Source of the DNA: Bradyrhizobium sp. SK17
Lineage (GTDB): Bacteria > Pseudomonadota > Alphaproteobacteria > Rhizobiales > Xanthobacteraceae
Length of the DNA: 64,000 nucleotides
Reading direction: 5' to 3'
NCBI RefSeq assembly: GCF_002831585.1
Contig: NZ_CP025113.1
Location: 3,053,001 to 3,117,000 of the forward strand
Shown here: in pieces, positions 33,451-43,065 of the stretch
Numbering within the stretch: position 1 is the first letter of the stretch
How the letters are laid out: every line of letters starts with the position of its first letter
Program-made: the position numbers and the translations under genes
Notes under the pieces: model-generated
Databases searched by the model: none
The model's input: the letters and a program-made list of their open reading frames with translations, nothing else
Told to the model about the DNA's origin: nothing

Positions 33451-33981
33451 GTGACGACAGCGTCTTCGGCGGACCATCCGACACGCCGTGATTTTCTTTA
33501 CGTAGCAACCGGAGCTGCCGCCGCCGTAGGCGCAGCCGCCACCGTATGGCCGCTGGTTGCCCAGATGAACCCGGACGCCGCGACGATCGCGGCCGGCGCG
33601 CCGATCCAGGTCGACCTGACGCCGATCGCCGAGGGCCAGGACATCAAGGTCTTCTGGCGCGGCAAGCCGATCTACATCAGCCATCGCACCAAGAAGCAGA
33701 TCCAGGAGGCCCAGAGCGTGGCGCTCTCCAGCCTGCCCGATCCGCAGCCCGACTCGGCGCGCGTCAAGGCCGGCCACGACCAGTGGCTGGTGGTGATCGG
33801 CATCTGCACCCACCTCGGCTGTATCCCGATCGCCCATGAGGGCAATTACGACGGTTTCTTCTGCCCCTGCCACGGCTCGCAATACGACTCCTCCGGTCGT
33901 ATCCGCCAGGGGCCGGCGCCTGCCAACCTGGCGGTGCCTCCCTACGCCTTCCTTTCCGACACCAAAATCCAGATCGGCTAA
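33451..33981 (+). CDS. fbcF: Ubiquinol-cytochrome c reductase, Rieske iron-sulfur subunit
   Basis: A 176-residue protein. A Tat-type N terminus ([17 protein letters not shown]) also serves as membrane anchor. The [2Fe-2S] ligands are in CTHLGC (about 118-123) and CPCHGS (about 137-142). It carries electrons from ubiquinol to cytochrome c1 in the bc1 complex. The GTG start has AGGA upstream. The fused cytochrome b/c1 gene follows 71 bases downstream, the fbcFH order of Bradyrhizobium. Confidence 0.96.
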   Translation: MTTASSADHPTRRDFLYVATGAAAAVGAAATVWPLVAQMNPDAATIAAGAPIQVDLTPIAEGQDIKVFWRGKPIYISHRTKKQIQEAQSVALSSLPDPQPDSARVKAGHDQWLVVIGICTHLGCIPIAHEGNYDGFFCPCHGSQYDSSGRIRQGPAPANLAVPPYAFLSDTKIQIG

Positions 33982-34052
33982 GTCCCGGACCCCCGGGGCT
34001 GCGGCTTCCACTTGGACCCATCGCGTCGTTTTTCTTCTTCAGGATCGCATCA

Positions 34053-36125
34053 ATGAGCGGACCATCTGATTTCCAACCGAGCAACCCCGCCTTGAAGTGG
34101 ATCGAACGGCGCCTTCCGATCTTCGGCCTGATCCACTCTTCGTTCGTGGCCTATCCGACGCCGCGCAACCTGAACTACTGGTGGACCTTCGGCGCCATCC
34201 TTTCGATGATGCTGGGTCTACAGATCCTGACCGGCGTGATCCTGGCGATGCACTACACGCCGCATGCCGATCTCGCCTTCAAGTCGGTCGAACTGATCGT
34301 TCGCGACGTCAATTACGGCTGGCTGCTGCGCAACATGCATGCCTGCGGCGCGTCGATGTTCTTCTTCGCCGTCTACATCCACATGTTCCGCGGCCTCTAT
34401 TACGGGTCCTACAAGGAGCCGCGCGAGGTGCTCTGGATCCTTGGCGTCATCATCTACCTCTTGATGATGGCAACCGGCTTCATGGGCTACGTGCTGCCGT
34501 GGGGCCAGATGAGCTTCTGGGGCGCCACCGTCATCACCAATCTGTTCTCGGCCGTGCCGTATTTCGGCGAGAGCATCGTGACCCTGCTGTGGGGCGGCTA
34601 TTCGGTCGGTAACCCGACGCTGAACCGCTTCTTCTCGCTGCACTACCTGCTGCCGTTCGTGATCGCCGGCGTGGTCGTGCTGCACATCTGGGCGCTGCAC
34701 GTCGCGGGTCAGAACAACCCGGCCGGCGTCGAAGCCAAGACCGAGAAGGACACGGTGCCGTTCACGCCCTATGCGACGATCAAGGACGCGTTCGGTGTAG
34801 CCTGCTTCCTGATCTTCTTCGCCTGGTTCATCTTCTACATGCCGAACTATCTCGGCGACGCCGACAACTACATCCCGGCGAACCCCGGCGTGACCCCGGC
34901 GCACATCGTGCCCGAATGGTACTACCTGCCGTTCTACGCGATCCTGCGTTCAATCCCGAACAAGCTCGCCGGCGTCGTCGCGATGTTCTCGGCGATCATC
35001 ATCCTGTGCTTCCTGCCCTGGCTCGACAGCGCACGGACCCGGTCGTCGAAGTATCGTCCGCTGGCCAAGCAGTTCTTCTGGATCTTCGTGGTGGTCTGCA
35101 TCCTGCTCGGCTATCTCGGCTCGCAGCCGCCGGAAGGCATCTACGTGATCGCCGGCCGCATCCTGACGGTCTGCTATTTCGCCTACTTCCTGATCGTGCT
35201 GCCGCTGCTCGCCCGTATCGAGACGCCGCGCCCGGTGCCGAACTCGATCGCCGACGACGTGCTGGCGAAGAGCAAGGGCAGGGCGGCGACCGCGGCTTCG
35301 GTGGTGCTCGCGCTGGTGCTGGCCGGTGGCCTGTTCGCCGGCAGCACCCAGAACGCCAAGGCCGAAGAGGGCGGCGACGTCCCGCCGGCGCAGAAATGGT
35401 CGTTCTCCGGCCCTTTCGGCAAATATGACCGCGGCTCGCTGCAGCGTGGCCTGAAGGTCTACAAGGAAGTCTGCTCGGCCTGCCACAGCCTGAACTACAT
35501 TGCGTTCCGCAACCTCGCCGATCCCGGTGGTCCCGGCTATTCGGAGGCACAGGCCGCCGCCTTCGCGTCCGACTACAAGATCAAGGATGGTCCGAACGAC
35601 CAGGGCGAGATGTTCGAGCGTCCGGGCCGCACCGCGGACTACTTCCCGGCGCCGTTCCCGAACGAGCAGGCCGCGGCCGCGGCCAATGGCGGCAAGGCGC
35701 CGCCGGATCTGTCGCTGATGACCAAGGCGCGGTCCTACAAGCGCGGCTTCCCGCAGTTCGTGTTCGACTTCTTCACCCAGTACCAGGAGCAGGGACCGGA
35801 CTACGTCGACGCCATCCTGCAGGGCTTTGAAGACAAGCCGCCGGCCGGTGTCACCGTCCCGGAGGGCACCTACTACAACAAGTACTTCCCCGGCCACGCC
35901 ATCAAGATGCCGAAGCCGCTGTCCGATGGTCAGGTGACCTACGACGACGGCTCGCCAGCGACGGTCAAGCAGTACGCCCACGACGTCACCACCTTCCTGA
36001 TGTGGGCCGCGGAGCCGCGCCTGGAAGAGCGCAAGCGGATCGGCATGCAGGTGTTCGTGTTCCTGATCATCTTCGCGCTGCTGATGTACTTCACCAAGCG
36101 CAAGGTCTGGGCCGACGCCCACTGA
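34053..36125 (+). CDS. fbcH: Fused cytochrome b / cytochrome c1 precursor
   Basis: A 690-residue polyprotein. Residues 1 to about 415 are cytochrome b: haem His in RNMHACG and YIHMFRG, then HIWALHVAG, and the quinol-site PEWY near 286. A hydrophobic signal ([15 protein letters not shown], cleavage near AKA) separates it from cytochrome c1, which binds haem at CSACH (from residue 474), has a candidate Met ligand in AIKMPKPL and a C-terminal anchor [13 protein letters not shown]. In B. japonicum the homologous FbcH is cut after synthesis into the two cytochromes. A terminator follows. Confidence 0.97.
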   Translation: MSGPSDFQPSNPALKWIERRLPIFGLIHSSFVAYPTPRNLNYWWTFGAILSMMLGLQILTGVILAMHYTPHADLAFKSVELIVRDVNYGWLLRNMHACGASMFFFAVYIHMFRGLYYGSYKEPREVLWILGVIIYLLMMATGFMGYVLPWGQMSFWGATVITNLFSAVPYFGESIVTLLWGGYSVGNPTLNRFFSLHYLLPFVIAGVVVLHIWALHVAGQNNPAGVEAKTEKDTVPFTPYATIKDAFGVACFLIFFAWFIFYMPNYLGDADNYIPANPGVTPAHIVPEWYYLPFYAILRSIPNKLAGVVAMFSAIIILCFLPWLDSARTRSSKYRPLAKQFFWIFVVVCILLGYLGSQPPEGIYVIAGRILTVCYFAYFLIVLPLLARIETPRPVPNSIADDVLAKSKGRAATAASVVLALVLAGGLFAGSTQNAKAEEGGDVPPAQKWSFSGPFGKYDRGSLQRGLKVYKEVCSACHSLNYIAFRNLADPGGPGYSEAQAAAFASDYKIKDGPNDQGEMFERPGRTADYFPAPFPNEQAAAAANGGKAPPDLSLMTKARSYKRGFPQFVFDFFTQYQEQGPDYVDAILQGFEDKPPAGVTVPEGTYYNKYFPGHAIKMPKPLSDGQVTYDDGSPATVKQYAHDVTTFLMWAAEPRLEERKRIGMQVFVFLIIFALLMYFTKRKVWADAH

Positions 36126-36146
36126 GCTTCGGTGATCGCGAGTTTG

Positions 36147-36170
36147 AAAAAGCCCCTTCGGGGCTTTTTT
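36147..36170 (+). terminator. Rho-independent terminator of fbcFH
   Basis: AGCCCC-TTC-GGGGCT stem with flanking A and T runs (TTTTTT at 36165-36170), 21 bases after the fbcH stop. The A run makes it able to work in both directions. Confidence 0.92.
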
Positions 36171-36180
36171 GTTGACCTGC

Positions 36181-36257
36181 GTCATTGCGAGTGCAGCGAA
36201 GCAATCCACCTATCCGTGATGCGCAGGCATGGATTGCTTCGCTGCGCTCGCAATGAC
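36181..36257. repeat. Dispersed palindromic repeat (GTCATTGCGAG family)
   Basis: Outer arms GTCATTGCGAG and CTCGCAATGAC, inner arms GCGAAGCAATCCA and TGGATTGCTTCGC, around a variable centre. A second copy with a longer left side lies at 46003-46116. Confidence 0.75.
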
Positions 36258-36333
36258 GGCGAATGGATTGCGTCCGCCACCGAGTGCGGACAAAATGCCG
36301 GTCAATCAGCCGGCAAACATTGCGGAGGAACCC

Positions 36334-37008
36334 ATGGGTACGATCATCAACTTCAAGCGTCCGGACGGCAAGGAAGCGTCGGGCTATCTCGCCAACGCGG
36401 CGCGCGGCAATGCGCCGGGCGTGGTCGTGATCCAGGAATGGTGGGGATTGCAGGACCAGATCAAGGGCATGTGCGACCGCTTCGCGCGGGCCGGTTTCGA
36501 TGCGCTGGCGCCCGATCTCTACAAGGGGACGGTGGTGCCGTATCACGACACCGACGCGGCGGGCAAAGAGATGAACTCGCTCGATTTCATGGACGCCACC
36601 ACCCAGACGGTGCGCGGCGCCGCGCAGTACCTCGCCAAGAACGGCGCCAAGGTCGGTCTCACCGGCTTCTGCCTCGGCGGCGCGGTGACCATCATCGGCG
36701 CCACCAAGATCCCGGAGTTGACCGCCGGCGTGGTGTTCTACGGCATTCCGCCGGAGCAGGCAGCGAAGCCCGCGGACGTCCGGATTCCGCTGCAAGGGCA
36801 TTTCGCCACCAAGGACGATTGGTGCACGCCGGCGCTGGTCGATGGTTTCGAGAAGGGGATGAAGGCCGCGGGCAAGTCGCTGGAGCTATTCCGCTACGAT
36901 GCCGAGCACGGTTTCGGCAACGAGCAGCGCCTGTCGGTGCACGACCGCCACTGCGCGGAACTGGCCTGGGACCGCGCGACCGAGTTCTTCCGGAAGCACC
37001 TGGGGTAA
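36334..37008 (+). CDS. Dienelactone hydrolase family protein
   Basis: A 224-residue alpha/beta hydrolase. VVVIQEWWGLQDQIKGMCDRFA is the family's oxyanion region. The nucleophile is Cys in GFCLGG, with Asp in TKDDW and His in EHGFGNE completing the triad. Classical members open dienelactone in chlorocatechol breakdown; no catechol cluster is next to it, so the substrate is open. The ATG has GGAGGAA six bases upstream. Confidence 0.92.
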   Translation: MGTIINFKRPDGKEASGYLANAARGNAPGVVVIQEWWGLQDQIKGMCDRFARAGFDALAPDLYKGTVVPYHDTDAAGKEMNSLDFMDATTQTVRGAAQYLAKNGAKVGLTGFCLGGAVTIIGATKIPELTAGVVFYGIPPEQAAKPADVRIPLQGHFATKDDWCTPALVDGFEKGMKAAGKSLELFRYDAEHGFGNEQRLSVHDRHCAELAWDRATEFFRKHLG

Positions 37009-37029
37009 GCGAGCTAGCCGCAAACTCCG

Positions 37030-37149
37030 CGTCGTCCCGGCAAAAGCCGGGACCCCTATACGCGGCGGCGGTAATGGGTACATTGGCAGTCATCGCGCCA
37101 AAACAACTACACCCTGTGGTTATGGGTCCCGGCCTTCGCCGGGACGACG
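37030..37149. repeat. Composite palindromic repeat (GTCGTCCCGGC family)
   Basis: Two stem-loops, GTCCCGGCAAAAGCCGGGAC and GTCCCGGCCTTCGCCGGGAC, face each other across about 70 bases, with CGTCGTC and GACGACG at the outer ends. Related copies are at 44887-45007 and 55153-55273, and a single stem is at 41219-41246. Confidence 0.75.
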
Positions 37150-37155
37150 CAGGTG

Positions 37156-38151
37156 CTACGAACCGCGCACCCCGTCCCACCACGGGCAGGTGCCCGACAT
37201 CAGCCTGAAATTGCCTTCCATCACCTGCACCGGTGCGCGCTTGCCCTCGGTGGCGGCGCGCATCCGCATCTCGCGCGCGATCGCGCGATCCTCCGCCGAC
37301 AGCCAGACCCGCTCGTGGCCCCACAGGCTCGGACCGTCATGCATCTCGAACGGCGTCCAGTTCGCGGGGGCGATCTCGCGGCCGCCCCAGCCGCACTCGA
37401 CCATGAAGGCCGACGGCGTCTTGGCGTAGAACGACGTCATCAGGTCATTGGTGTGACGGCCGAGCGTGACGTTGACCCGGTCTTCCTGCTGCGCGATGTC
37501 GTAGGCTTGGCCGACATCGTCGAGCGAGAACAGCTCCACCATCAGATGATGCATGCCGTTCGTCCCGGTCTCGATCAGCGCCAGCGAGTGATGCCGCGCA
37601 TTGACGTGGAAGAAATAGGCGCGGAACGGCTTTTCGATGTAGTCGCTGAGGCCGAAGCCGAGCACATCGACATAGAAGCTCATGACCGGTGGGATCCGTT
37701 CGACCGTCAGCACGGCGTGGCCCAGCCCGAGCGGCCCGGTACGGAAGCCGGAGATCGAGCGGCCCGGCTTGAACGGCGTGTCGTCGATCTCGGCACCGTG
37801 GAATGCCTCGAGCCGGTTGCCGGCGGGGTCCCGGAACGAGATCAGGCTGCGCACCCGCCGGTTATCCGCGAGCGCCTGCGGCTCGGCGGTCACAGCCACG
37901 CCGGCCTGCTCCAGCCGCGCTGCCAGTGCATCGAGGGCTGTGGCATCCGCCACCTCCCAGCCGAAGAACCTGGTGCCTTCGCCCTGCGCGCGGTCGATCA
38001 CGATGCGTTGCTTGCGGTCGTCCATCCGGAACGCGAGCAGCGAATTGCCGCGCTCGACCGCCTGCAACCCGACCAGGCCGGTGCCGAATTGTCGCCAGTC
38101 GTCGAGCGCGTCGGAGCCGAAGCCGGCATATCCGAGACCCAAAATCGTCAT
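37156..38151 (-). CDS. Type I extradiol dioxygenase-like protein (VOC superfamily)
   Basis: A 331-residue protein with two double-VOC modules. In the C-terminal catalytic half GLGHAVLTV (His), HHSLALIE (His) and SAFMVECGWGG (Glu) supply the iron triad. The N-terminal module (ILGLGYAGFGS) is structural, as in BphC/HsaC enzymes that cleave catechols next to a hydroxyl. No other ring-cleavage genes adjoin, apart from the dienelactone hydrolase-like gene on the opposite strand. GGAG lies seven bases before ATG 38151; a longer start at 38202 is less likely. Confidence 0.85.
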   Translation of the reverse strand: MTILGLGYAGFGSDALDDWRQFGTGLVGLQAVERGNSLLAFRMDDRKQRIVIDRAQGEGTRFFGWEVADATALDALAARLEQAGVAVTAEPQALADNRRVRSLISFRDPAGNRLEAFHGAEIDDTPFKPGRSISGFRTGPLGLGHAVLTVERIPPVMSFYVDVLGFGLSDYIEKPFRAYFFHVNARHHSLALIETGTNGMHHLMVELFSLDDVGQAYDIAQQEDRVNVTLGRHTNDLMTSFYAKTPSAFMVECGWGGREIAPANWTPFEMHDGPSLWGHERVWLSAEDRAIAREMRMRAATEGKRAPVQVMEGNFRLMSGTCPWWDGVRGS

Positions 38152-38284
38152 CTGCGCGTCTCCGCCATCTGTCTGTTTTTTGGGCGGCCGATCGGTCGCC
38201 ATTTCAGCAAATCCTACGCGGAATCCGGTCGCTTCAAACCCCGAAAATGACGTCCCGGTCCGGGGCAGGGCGCCGGCGCCTCCC

Positions 38285-38313
38285 TTGACACGGCCCGCGC
38301 CGGGTGGTGTGTA
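38285..38313 (+). promoter_or_regulatory. Candidate promoter of trpL-trpE(G)
   Basis: TTGACA (38285-38290), a 17-base spacer and TGTGTA (38308-38313). Transcription would begin about seven bases later, at or next to the A of the trpL ATG at 38320, so the leader mRNA would have no 5' untranslated region. This agrees with the leaderless trpL known from Sinorhizobium. Confidence 0.6.
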
Positions 38314-38319
38314 ACTGCT

Positions 38320-38370
38320 ATGAGCACCGTCGCCAGTCCATCCCGTCGTTGGTGGCCCACCTTCTCATAG
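38320..38370 (+). CDS. trpL: trp leader peptide
   Basis: A 16-residue open frame MSTVASPSRRWWPTFS ending in TAG, with two adjacent Trp codons at positions 11-12 (38350-38355). It lies 112 bases upstream of trpE(G) and is followed by a hairpin and T-rich run. Tandem Trp codons in a short frame at this place are the hallmark of attenuation. Too short for standard gene finders. Confidence 0.85.
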   Translation: MSTVASPSRRWWPTFS

Positions 38371-38393
38371 GTGGCCGGTGCGTTTTCTTTTTT
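38354..38393 (+). terminator. trp attenuator hairpin and T tract
   Basis: GGCCCACC (38354-38361) pairs with GGTGGCC (38370-38376) with one bulge, and TTTTCTTTTTT follows at 38383-38393. The outer GCACCG (38324-38329) can also pair with CGGTGC (38376-38381). The 5' arm overlaps the second Trp codon, so a ribosome stalled for lack of Trp-tRNA would block the hairpin and let transcription reach trpE(G). A second stem (GTCGC/GCGAC) lies at about 38410-38435. Confidence 0.75.
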
Positions 38394-38482
38394 CACAAAC
38401 GTCGAAGGTCGCCATCGCAGTGCGACGGTACCTTCCCTTGTCCTGTGTGGCGCTCTCTTCCCAAGTCTCGTAAGAGGATCAC

Positions 38483-40648
38483 ATGAACAGGACAGTCTTC
38501 TCCCTGCCGGCCAAGAGCGAGTATCTGACCCATGGCGGCCTCGCGGTCGCGCGCGTGGTCGAACAGTTCACCGGCGGCGCCAACCGCCTTGACGATCTGA
38601 TCGCATTGCTCGACCGCCGCCGCGGCGTGGTGCTGTCCTCGGGCACCACGGTGCCGGGCCGCTACGAGAGCTTCGACCTCGGCTTTGCCGATCCGCCGCT
38701 GGTGCTGGAGACCTCGGGCACCGACTTCTCGCTACAGGCGCTGAACCCGCGCGGTGAGGTGCTGATCGCCTTCCTCGGCGACGTGCTGCGCGAGCCGTGC
38801 GTCGTGATCTCGGAGCGCAGCGCCACAAAGCTCGCCGGCCATATCATCCGCGGCGAGGCGCCGGTCGAGGAAGACCAGCGCACCCGCCGCGCCAGCGTGA
38901 TGTCGCTGGTGCGCGACATGGTGGCGGCGTTCACCTCCAATGCCGACCCGTTGCTCGGCCTGTTCGGTGCCTTCGCCTACGACCTCGTGTTCCAGATCGA
39001 GGACCTCAAGCAGAAGCGCGCCCGCGAGGCCGACCAGCGCGACATCGTGCTCTACGTGCCGGACCGCCTGCTGGCCTATGACCGCGCCACCGGCCGCGGC
39101 GTGGCGTTGAATTACGAGTTCGCGTGGAAGGGCAAATCCACCGCCGGCCAGCCGAACGAGACCGCGCCGAGCCTCTATGCAATGGCCGGACGACAGGGCT
39201 TTGCCGATCACGCCCCGGGCGAATACCAGGCGACGGTCGAGGTCGCGCGTGCGGCGTTCGCGCGCGGCGACCTGTTCGAGGCGGTGCCCGGGCAGCTGTT
39301 CGCCGAGCCTTGCGAGCGCTCGCCGGCGGAAGTGTTCCAGCGGCTGTGCCGCATCAACCCGTCGCCCTATGGCGCGCTGATGAATCTCGGCGACGGTGAG
39401 TTCCTGGTCTCAGCCTCGCCCGAGATGTTCGTCCGCTCCGACGGCCGCCGGGTCGAGACCTGCCCGATCTCGGGCACCATCGCGCGCGGCTCGGACTCGA
39501 TCGGCGACGCCGAACAGATCCGCAAGCTGCTGAACTCGGAAAAAGACGAGTTCGAGCTCAACATGTGCACCGACGTCGACCGCAACGACAAGGCGCGGGT
39601 CTGCGTGCCCGGCACCATCAAGGTGCTGGCGCGGCGCCAGATCGAGACCTATTCGAAACTGTTCCACACCGTCGACCATGTCGAGGGCATGCTGCGGCCG
39701 GGCTTCGATTCGCTCGACGCCTTCCTGACCCACGCCTGGGCCGTGACCGTGACCGGTGCGCCGAAGCTCTGGGCGATGCAGTTCGTCGAGGACCATGAGC
39801 GGTCGCCGCGGCGCTGGTATGCCGGCGCGATCGGCTGCGTCAATTTCGATGGCAGCATCAACACCGGGCTCACCATCCGCACCATCCGCATGAAGGACGG
39901 CCTCGCGGAGGTGCGCGTCGGCGCCACCTGCCTGTTCGATTCCGATCCGGCGGCCGAGGATCGCGAGTGCCAGGTCAAGGCAGCGGCGCTGTTCCAGGCG
40001 TTGCGCGGCGATCCGCCGAAGCCGCTGTCAGACTCCGCACCCGATGCCACCGGCTCCGGCAAGAACGTGCTGCTGATCGACCACGACGACAGCTTCGTGC
40101 ACATGCTGGCGGATTACTTCCGCCAGGTCGGCGCCAACGTCACCGTGGTCCGGCACATCCATGCCCAGGACATGCTGAAGCGGAAGGGTTGGGACCTTCT
40201 GGTGCTGTCGCCCGGACCGGGTCGCCCGGAGGATTTCGGCATCGCGAAGACCATCGACACCGCGCTTCAGGACAAGCTGCCGATCTTCGGCGTCTGCCTC
40301 GGCGTGCAGGCGATCGGCGAATATTTCGGCGGCGAGCTCGGCCAGCTCACCCAGCCGGCGCATGGCCGTCCCTCGCGGGTCCAGGTGCGCGGCGGCAGGC
40401 TGATGCATAATCTGCCCAATGAGATCGTGATCGGCCGCTACCATTCGCTCTATGTCGAGCGCGACAGCGTGCCCGAGGTACTGGCGGTGACCGCGACCAC
40501 CGAGGACGGCGTCGCGATGGTGATCGAGCACAAGACCTTGCCGGTGGGCGGCGTCCAGTTCCATCCGGAATCGCTGATGTCGCTCGGCAACGAGGTGGGC
40601 CTGCGCATTGTCGAGAATGCATTCCGGCTTAGTCCGCCGGCCAATTGA
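38483..40648 (+). CDS. trpE(G): Anthranilate synthase, fused TrpE-TrpG
   Basis: A 721-residue fusion. Residues 1 to about 515 are component [27 protein letters not shown] and [17 protein letters not shown] bind chorismate. A short linker leads to the TrpG amidotransferase: [31 protein letters not shown], nucleophile Cys605 in FGVCLGVQ and His694 with Glu in FHPES. It makes anthranilate from chorismate and glutamine. Control by the upstream attenuator is visible in the sequence. The fused form is typical of rhizobia. Confidence 0.97.
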   Translation: MNRTVFSLPAKSEYLTHGGLAVARVVEQFTGGANRLDDLIALLDRRRGVVLSSGTTVPGRYESFDLGFADPPLVLETSGTDFSLQALNPRGEVLIAFLGDVLREPCVVISERSATKLAGHIIRGEAPVEEDQRTRRASVMSLVRDMVAAFTSNADPLLGLFGAFAYDLVFQIEDLKQKRAREADQRDIVLYVPDRLLAYDRATGRGVALNYEFAWKGKSTAGQPNETAPSLYAMAGRQGFADHAPGEYQATVEVARAAFARGDLFEAVPGQLFAEPCERSPAEVFQRLCRINPSPYGALMNLGDGEFLVSASPEMFVRSDGRRVETCPISGTIARGSDSIGDAEQIRKLLNSEKDEFELNMCTDVDRNDKARVCVPGTIKVLARRQIETYSKLFHTVDHVEGMLRPGFDSLDAFLTHAWAVTVTGAPKLWAMQFVEDHERSPRRWYAGAIGCVNFDGSINTGLTIRTIRMKDGLAEVRVGATCLFDSDPAAEDRECQVKAAALFQALRGDPPKPLSDSAPDATGSGKNVLLIDHDDSFVHMLADYFRQVGANVTVVRHIHAQDMLKRKGWDLLVLSPGPGRPEDFGIAKTIDTALQDKLPIFGVCLGVQAIGEYFGGELGQLTQPAHGRPSRVQVRGGRLMHNLPNEIVIGRYHSLYVERDSVPEVLAVTATTEDGVAMVIEHKTLPVGGVQFHPESLMSLGNEVGLRIVENAFRLSPPAN

Positions 40649-40662
40649 GGATTGCGAGACCA

Positions 40663-41202
40663 ATGACCTTCGACCACGACCTCAAGGCGACCGTTCGCAC
40701 CATCCCGGACTACCCGAAGCCGGGCATCCTGTTTCGCGACATCACGACGCTGTTGGCCGATGCCCGCGCGTTCCGCCGGGCGGTCGATGAGCTGGTGCAT
40801 CCCTGGGCCGGGTCGAAGGTCGACAAGGTCGCGGGCATCGAGGCGCGCGGCTTCATCCTCGGCGGCGCGGTGGCGCACCAGCTTTCGGCCGGCTTCGTGC
40901 CGATCCGCAAGAAGGGCAAGCTGCCGCACACCACGGTGCGGATCGCCTATTCGCTGGAGTACGGCATCGACGAGATGGAGATGCATGCCGATGCCGTGCA
41001 GCCCGGCGAGCGCGTGATCCTGGTCGACGATCTGATCGCGACCGGCGGCACCGCGGAGGGCGCGGTCAAACTGCTGCGCCAGATCGGCGCCAATGTGGTC
41101 GCCGCCTGCTTCATCGTCGACCTGCCCGATCTCGGCGGCGCCGCCAAGCTGCGCGCGATGGATGTACCCGTGCGCACGCTGATGGCGTTCGAGGGGCATT
41201 AG
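40663..41202 (+). CDS. apt: Adenine phosphoribosyltransferase
   Basis: A 179-residue enzyme making AMP from adenine and [22 protein letters not shown] is the Apt opening, [17 protein letters not shown] the base-binding region, and [17 protein letters not shown] the PRPP loop. It begins 14 bases after trpE(G) on the same strand and probably shares its transcript. A repeat hairpin follows. Confidence 0.96.
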   Translation: MTFDHDLKATVRTIPDYPKPGILFRDITTLLADARAFRRAVDELVHPWAGSKVDKVAGIEARGFILGGAVAHQLSAGFVPIRKKGKLPHTTVRIAYSLEYGIDEMEMHADAVQPGERVILVDDLIATGGTAEGAVKLLRQIGANVVAACFIVDLPDLGGAAKLRAMDVPVRTLMAFEGH

Positions 41203-41218
41203 CCCCGCTCTCTCCACA

Positions 41219-41246
41219 CGTCGTCCCGGCCTTCGCCGGGACGACG
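41219..41246. terminator. Single GTCGTCCCGGC hairpin between convergent genes
   Basis: CGTCGTCCCGGC and GCCGGGACGACG pair around CTTC in the 45 bases between the apt stop and the stop of the facing gene. It is one stem of the composite repeat family and probably works here as a two-way terminator. Confidence 0.65.
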
Positions 41247-41247
41247 G

Positions 41248-41916
41248 CTAACCTCGTTGCAGCAGCATGCTCAGTTCGAGATCCCGGAACGTGGTGTAGT
41301 TCCTCCGGACCCACTGGTGCAGCTCGGTCGAGGAATCCTTCTCCTGGCGCAGATAGCCGGTGAAGGAGAAATTCAGCCGGTCGATATAGGTCTTCAGGAA
41401 CACCGGCAGCGCGCGGAAGCGCAGCACCCGGCTCGCGGTCATGACCGGCGGCAACTCGCCACGCACCACGAATTCATTGTCGATCACGACGAGCCCGTTC
41501 GGCGGGATCATGCCGGCCAGCGTCTGGTAGCCGCGCACCGAGGCGCGGTCGGTATCCGCGACATACAGGATGACAGGCGCGACGCGGCGGCGCAGCGCCT
41601 CCTTCATCAGCCCGATCTGGTCGCACATTTTGAAGAATTCGTCGAAGGCGTGGTAGCCGAGATCGACCACCTTGGCGATGCCGTCATTGACGATGACGCG
41701 GTCCATCAGCTGCATCTTGCCGTAGGTGTCGATCACGTCGGCGGTCTCGGTGATCCGCGGCAAATAGTCGAGCAGCGACGGCTCCTTCAGATTGATGTCG
41801 AAGCAGACCACGTCGCCGTTCTTCAGCAGCAGGAATTCGCCGAGCAGCCGCGCGATCAGCGTCTTGCCGACCTGCGGGCGGGGCGAGCAGATGATGTAGA
41901 CGGGCGTCGATGACAT
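41248..41916 (-). CDS. P-loop ATPase, ParA/MinD-like, unknown role
   Basis: A 222-residue protein. YIICSPRPQVGKTLIARLLGEF is a P-loop ending in GKT, and VVCFDINLKEPSLLDYLPRI looks like the following switch region. The K of the deviant ParA Walker A (KGG-x-GKT) is not present. Later parts (DLGYHAFDEFFKMCDQIGL, VILYVADTDRASVRGYQTLAGMI) match the fold seen in the upstream gene. No ParB or centromere site is near. It follows the ParA-like gene at 42720 by 60 bases and may partner it. Confidence 0.7.
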   Translation of the reverse strand: MSSTPVYIICSPRPQVGKTLIARLLGEFLLLKNGDVVCFDINLKEPSLLDYLPRITETADVIDTYGKMQLMDRVIVNDGIAKVVDLGYHAFDEFFKMCDQIGLMKEALRRRVAPVILYVADTDRASVRGYQTLAGMIPPNGLVVIDNEFVVRGELPPVMTASRVLRFRALPVFLKTYIDRLNFSFTGYLRQEKDSSTELHQWVRRNYTTFRDLELSMLLQRG

Positions 41917-41976
41917 CGCCCGCTATATCAGGCCAAATTTCTACCCAATCCAGCCCCAACGCGGCCGCAGCCGCGA

Positions 41977-42720
41977 CTATTTTTCGCCCTTGGCCGACTT
42001 GGCGCCGACCAGGTCGGTCAGCTTGATCCGATCGTACTCGCTCCAGACATTGGCGAGCCAGTGCCGGACATAACCGCGCAGCACGAAGGAGTAGTTGGCG
42101 GCGTCGTCGTTGATGCCCTTGTTCGCCACGAACTTCAGGAACGGGACCGACGAGACCTCGACCTGTTCATAGGCCATTTCGTTGAGCTTGGGGATCGTGA
42201 GGTCGGTCGCATCCTTGATGCGGTGGAAGTAGGAGTTGTAGGTCGCCTGGTCCCACTGGAAGAACTGGGTGTCGTTGATGAAGTTCTTCACCAGGAAGTA
42301 TTTCGCGCCGGTCATGAAGTTGGCGGTCTCGGCGATCTCGTCCAGCGAGGCGATCGAGGGGCCCAGGATGTGGAACACGGCGAAGGTGATCTGGCCGGAG
42401 CGCGCCGCATCGAGGAAACCGATGTCGCGCAGCGAGGCCAGCGCGGGCGACAGCAGGCCGGCGCGGACGTCGATCACGGTGACGGCGGGTCCCGAGTTCA
42501 GCGTATCGAAGATCTTCATCTGATCCGCGGTCGTCGTCATGTCGACGATCTCGGTGATGTCAGGATGGAAGCGCTTCAGCGTACCGCGCGGCGACTCGGT
42601 GTCGAACGCCCGGGTCTGCACGTTATTGGCACTGAAATAGTCCAGGAGCGTCCGCGAGACGGTGGTCTTGCCGACCCCGCCCTTGTCTGCGCCCACCACG
42701 ATCACGACCGGTTTTGCCAT
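41977..42720 (-). CDS. ParA/MinD-like ATPase
   Basis: A 247-residue protein. VVIVVGADKGGVGKTTVSRTL is a deviant Walker A with both signature Lys, and FDTESPRGTLKRF and VTVIDVRAGL correspond to the Walker A' and B regions. Such ATPases position chromosomes, plasmids or protein clusters. The Tyr/Phe-rich region FFQWDQATYNSYFHRIKD is not one I can place. With the 222-residue ATPase downstream it forms a two-gene minus-strand unit; no ParB, MinC or cargo gene is adjacent. Confidence 0.8.
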   Translation of the reverse strand: MAKPVVIVVGADKGGVGKTTVSRTLLDYFSANNVQTRAFDTESPRGTLKRFHPDITEIVDMTTTADQMKIFDTLNSGPAVTVIDVRAGLLSPALASLRDIGFLDAARSGQITFAVFHILGPSIASLDEIAETANFMTGAKYFLVKNFINDTQFFQWDQATYNSYFHRIKDATDLTIPKLNEMAYEQVEVSSVPFLKFVANKGINDDAANYSFVLRGYVRHWLANVWSEYDRIKLTDLVGAKSAKGEK

Positions 42721-43065
42721 GGAAATCCCTTAAAAGCGCGCTCCCGATCGCGATGGCGATCGGCAAGTCCCCACACCTGCTTTGGGCGCGAACATGGCAG
42801 AAACGAGGGAGAATTCAATTCCTTAAGGCGCCTACAATCGGTTTGGTAGGGATTTCCTTAATGGACTGAGGTGCCTAGCGCATGATCCGGCTATGTGCGT
42901 GACGATTTCCGCCGCGACATGCGCGCAAGCCTGTGCGGGTCGATCAGCGATGCCGGCCCCAAGGTCCCTGAAGCGGTCCAAATGGTCCCTGTGCCGGGCC
43001 AGCGCCCGGCAGCGGCGGCGGATTGTTCGACGGCGCCGGCGGCACGTCGCCCCACGGGCCATGGG
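42721..43065. other. Gene-free stretch between two minus-strand units
   Basis: I find no convincing gene. The left end should hold the promoter of the ParA-like gene, and the right end follows the M48 stop. Frames here are Arg-rich shadows. A GCATGATCCGG segment at about 42880 resembles one arm of the 45-base repeat family but lacks the second arm. Confidence 0.5.

Noticed and set aside
34053..36125. Cytochrome b/c1 fusion as a novel gene fusion
   Set aside because: This is the well-known fbcH arrangement of Bradyrhizobium, with the product cleaved into two cytochromes.
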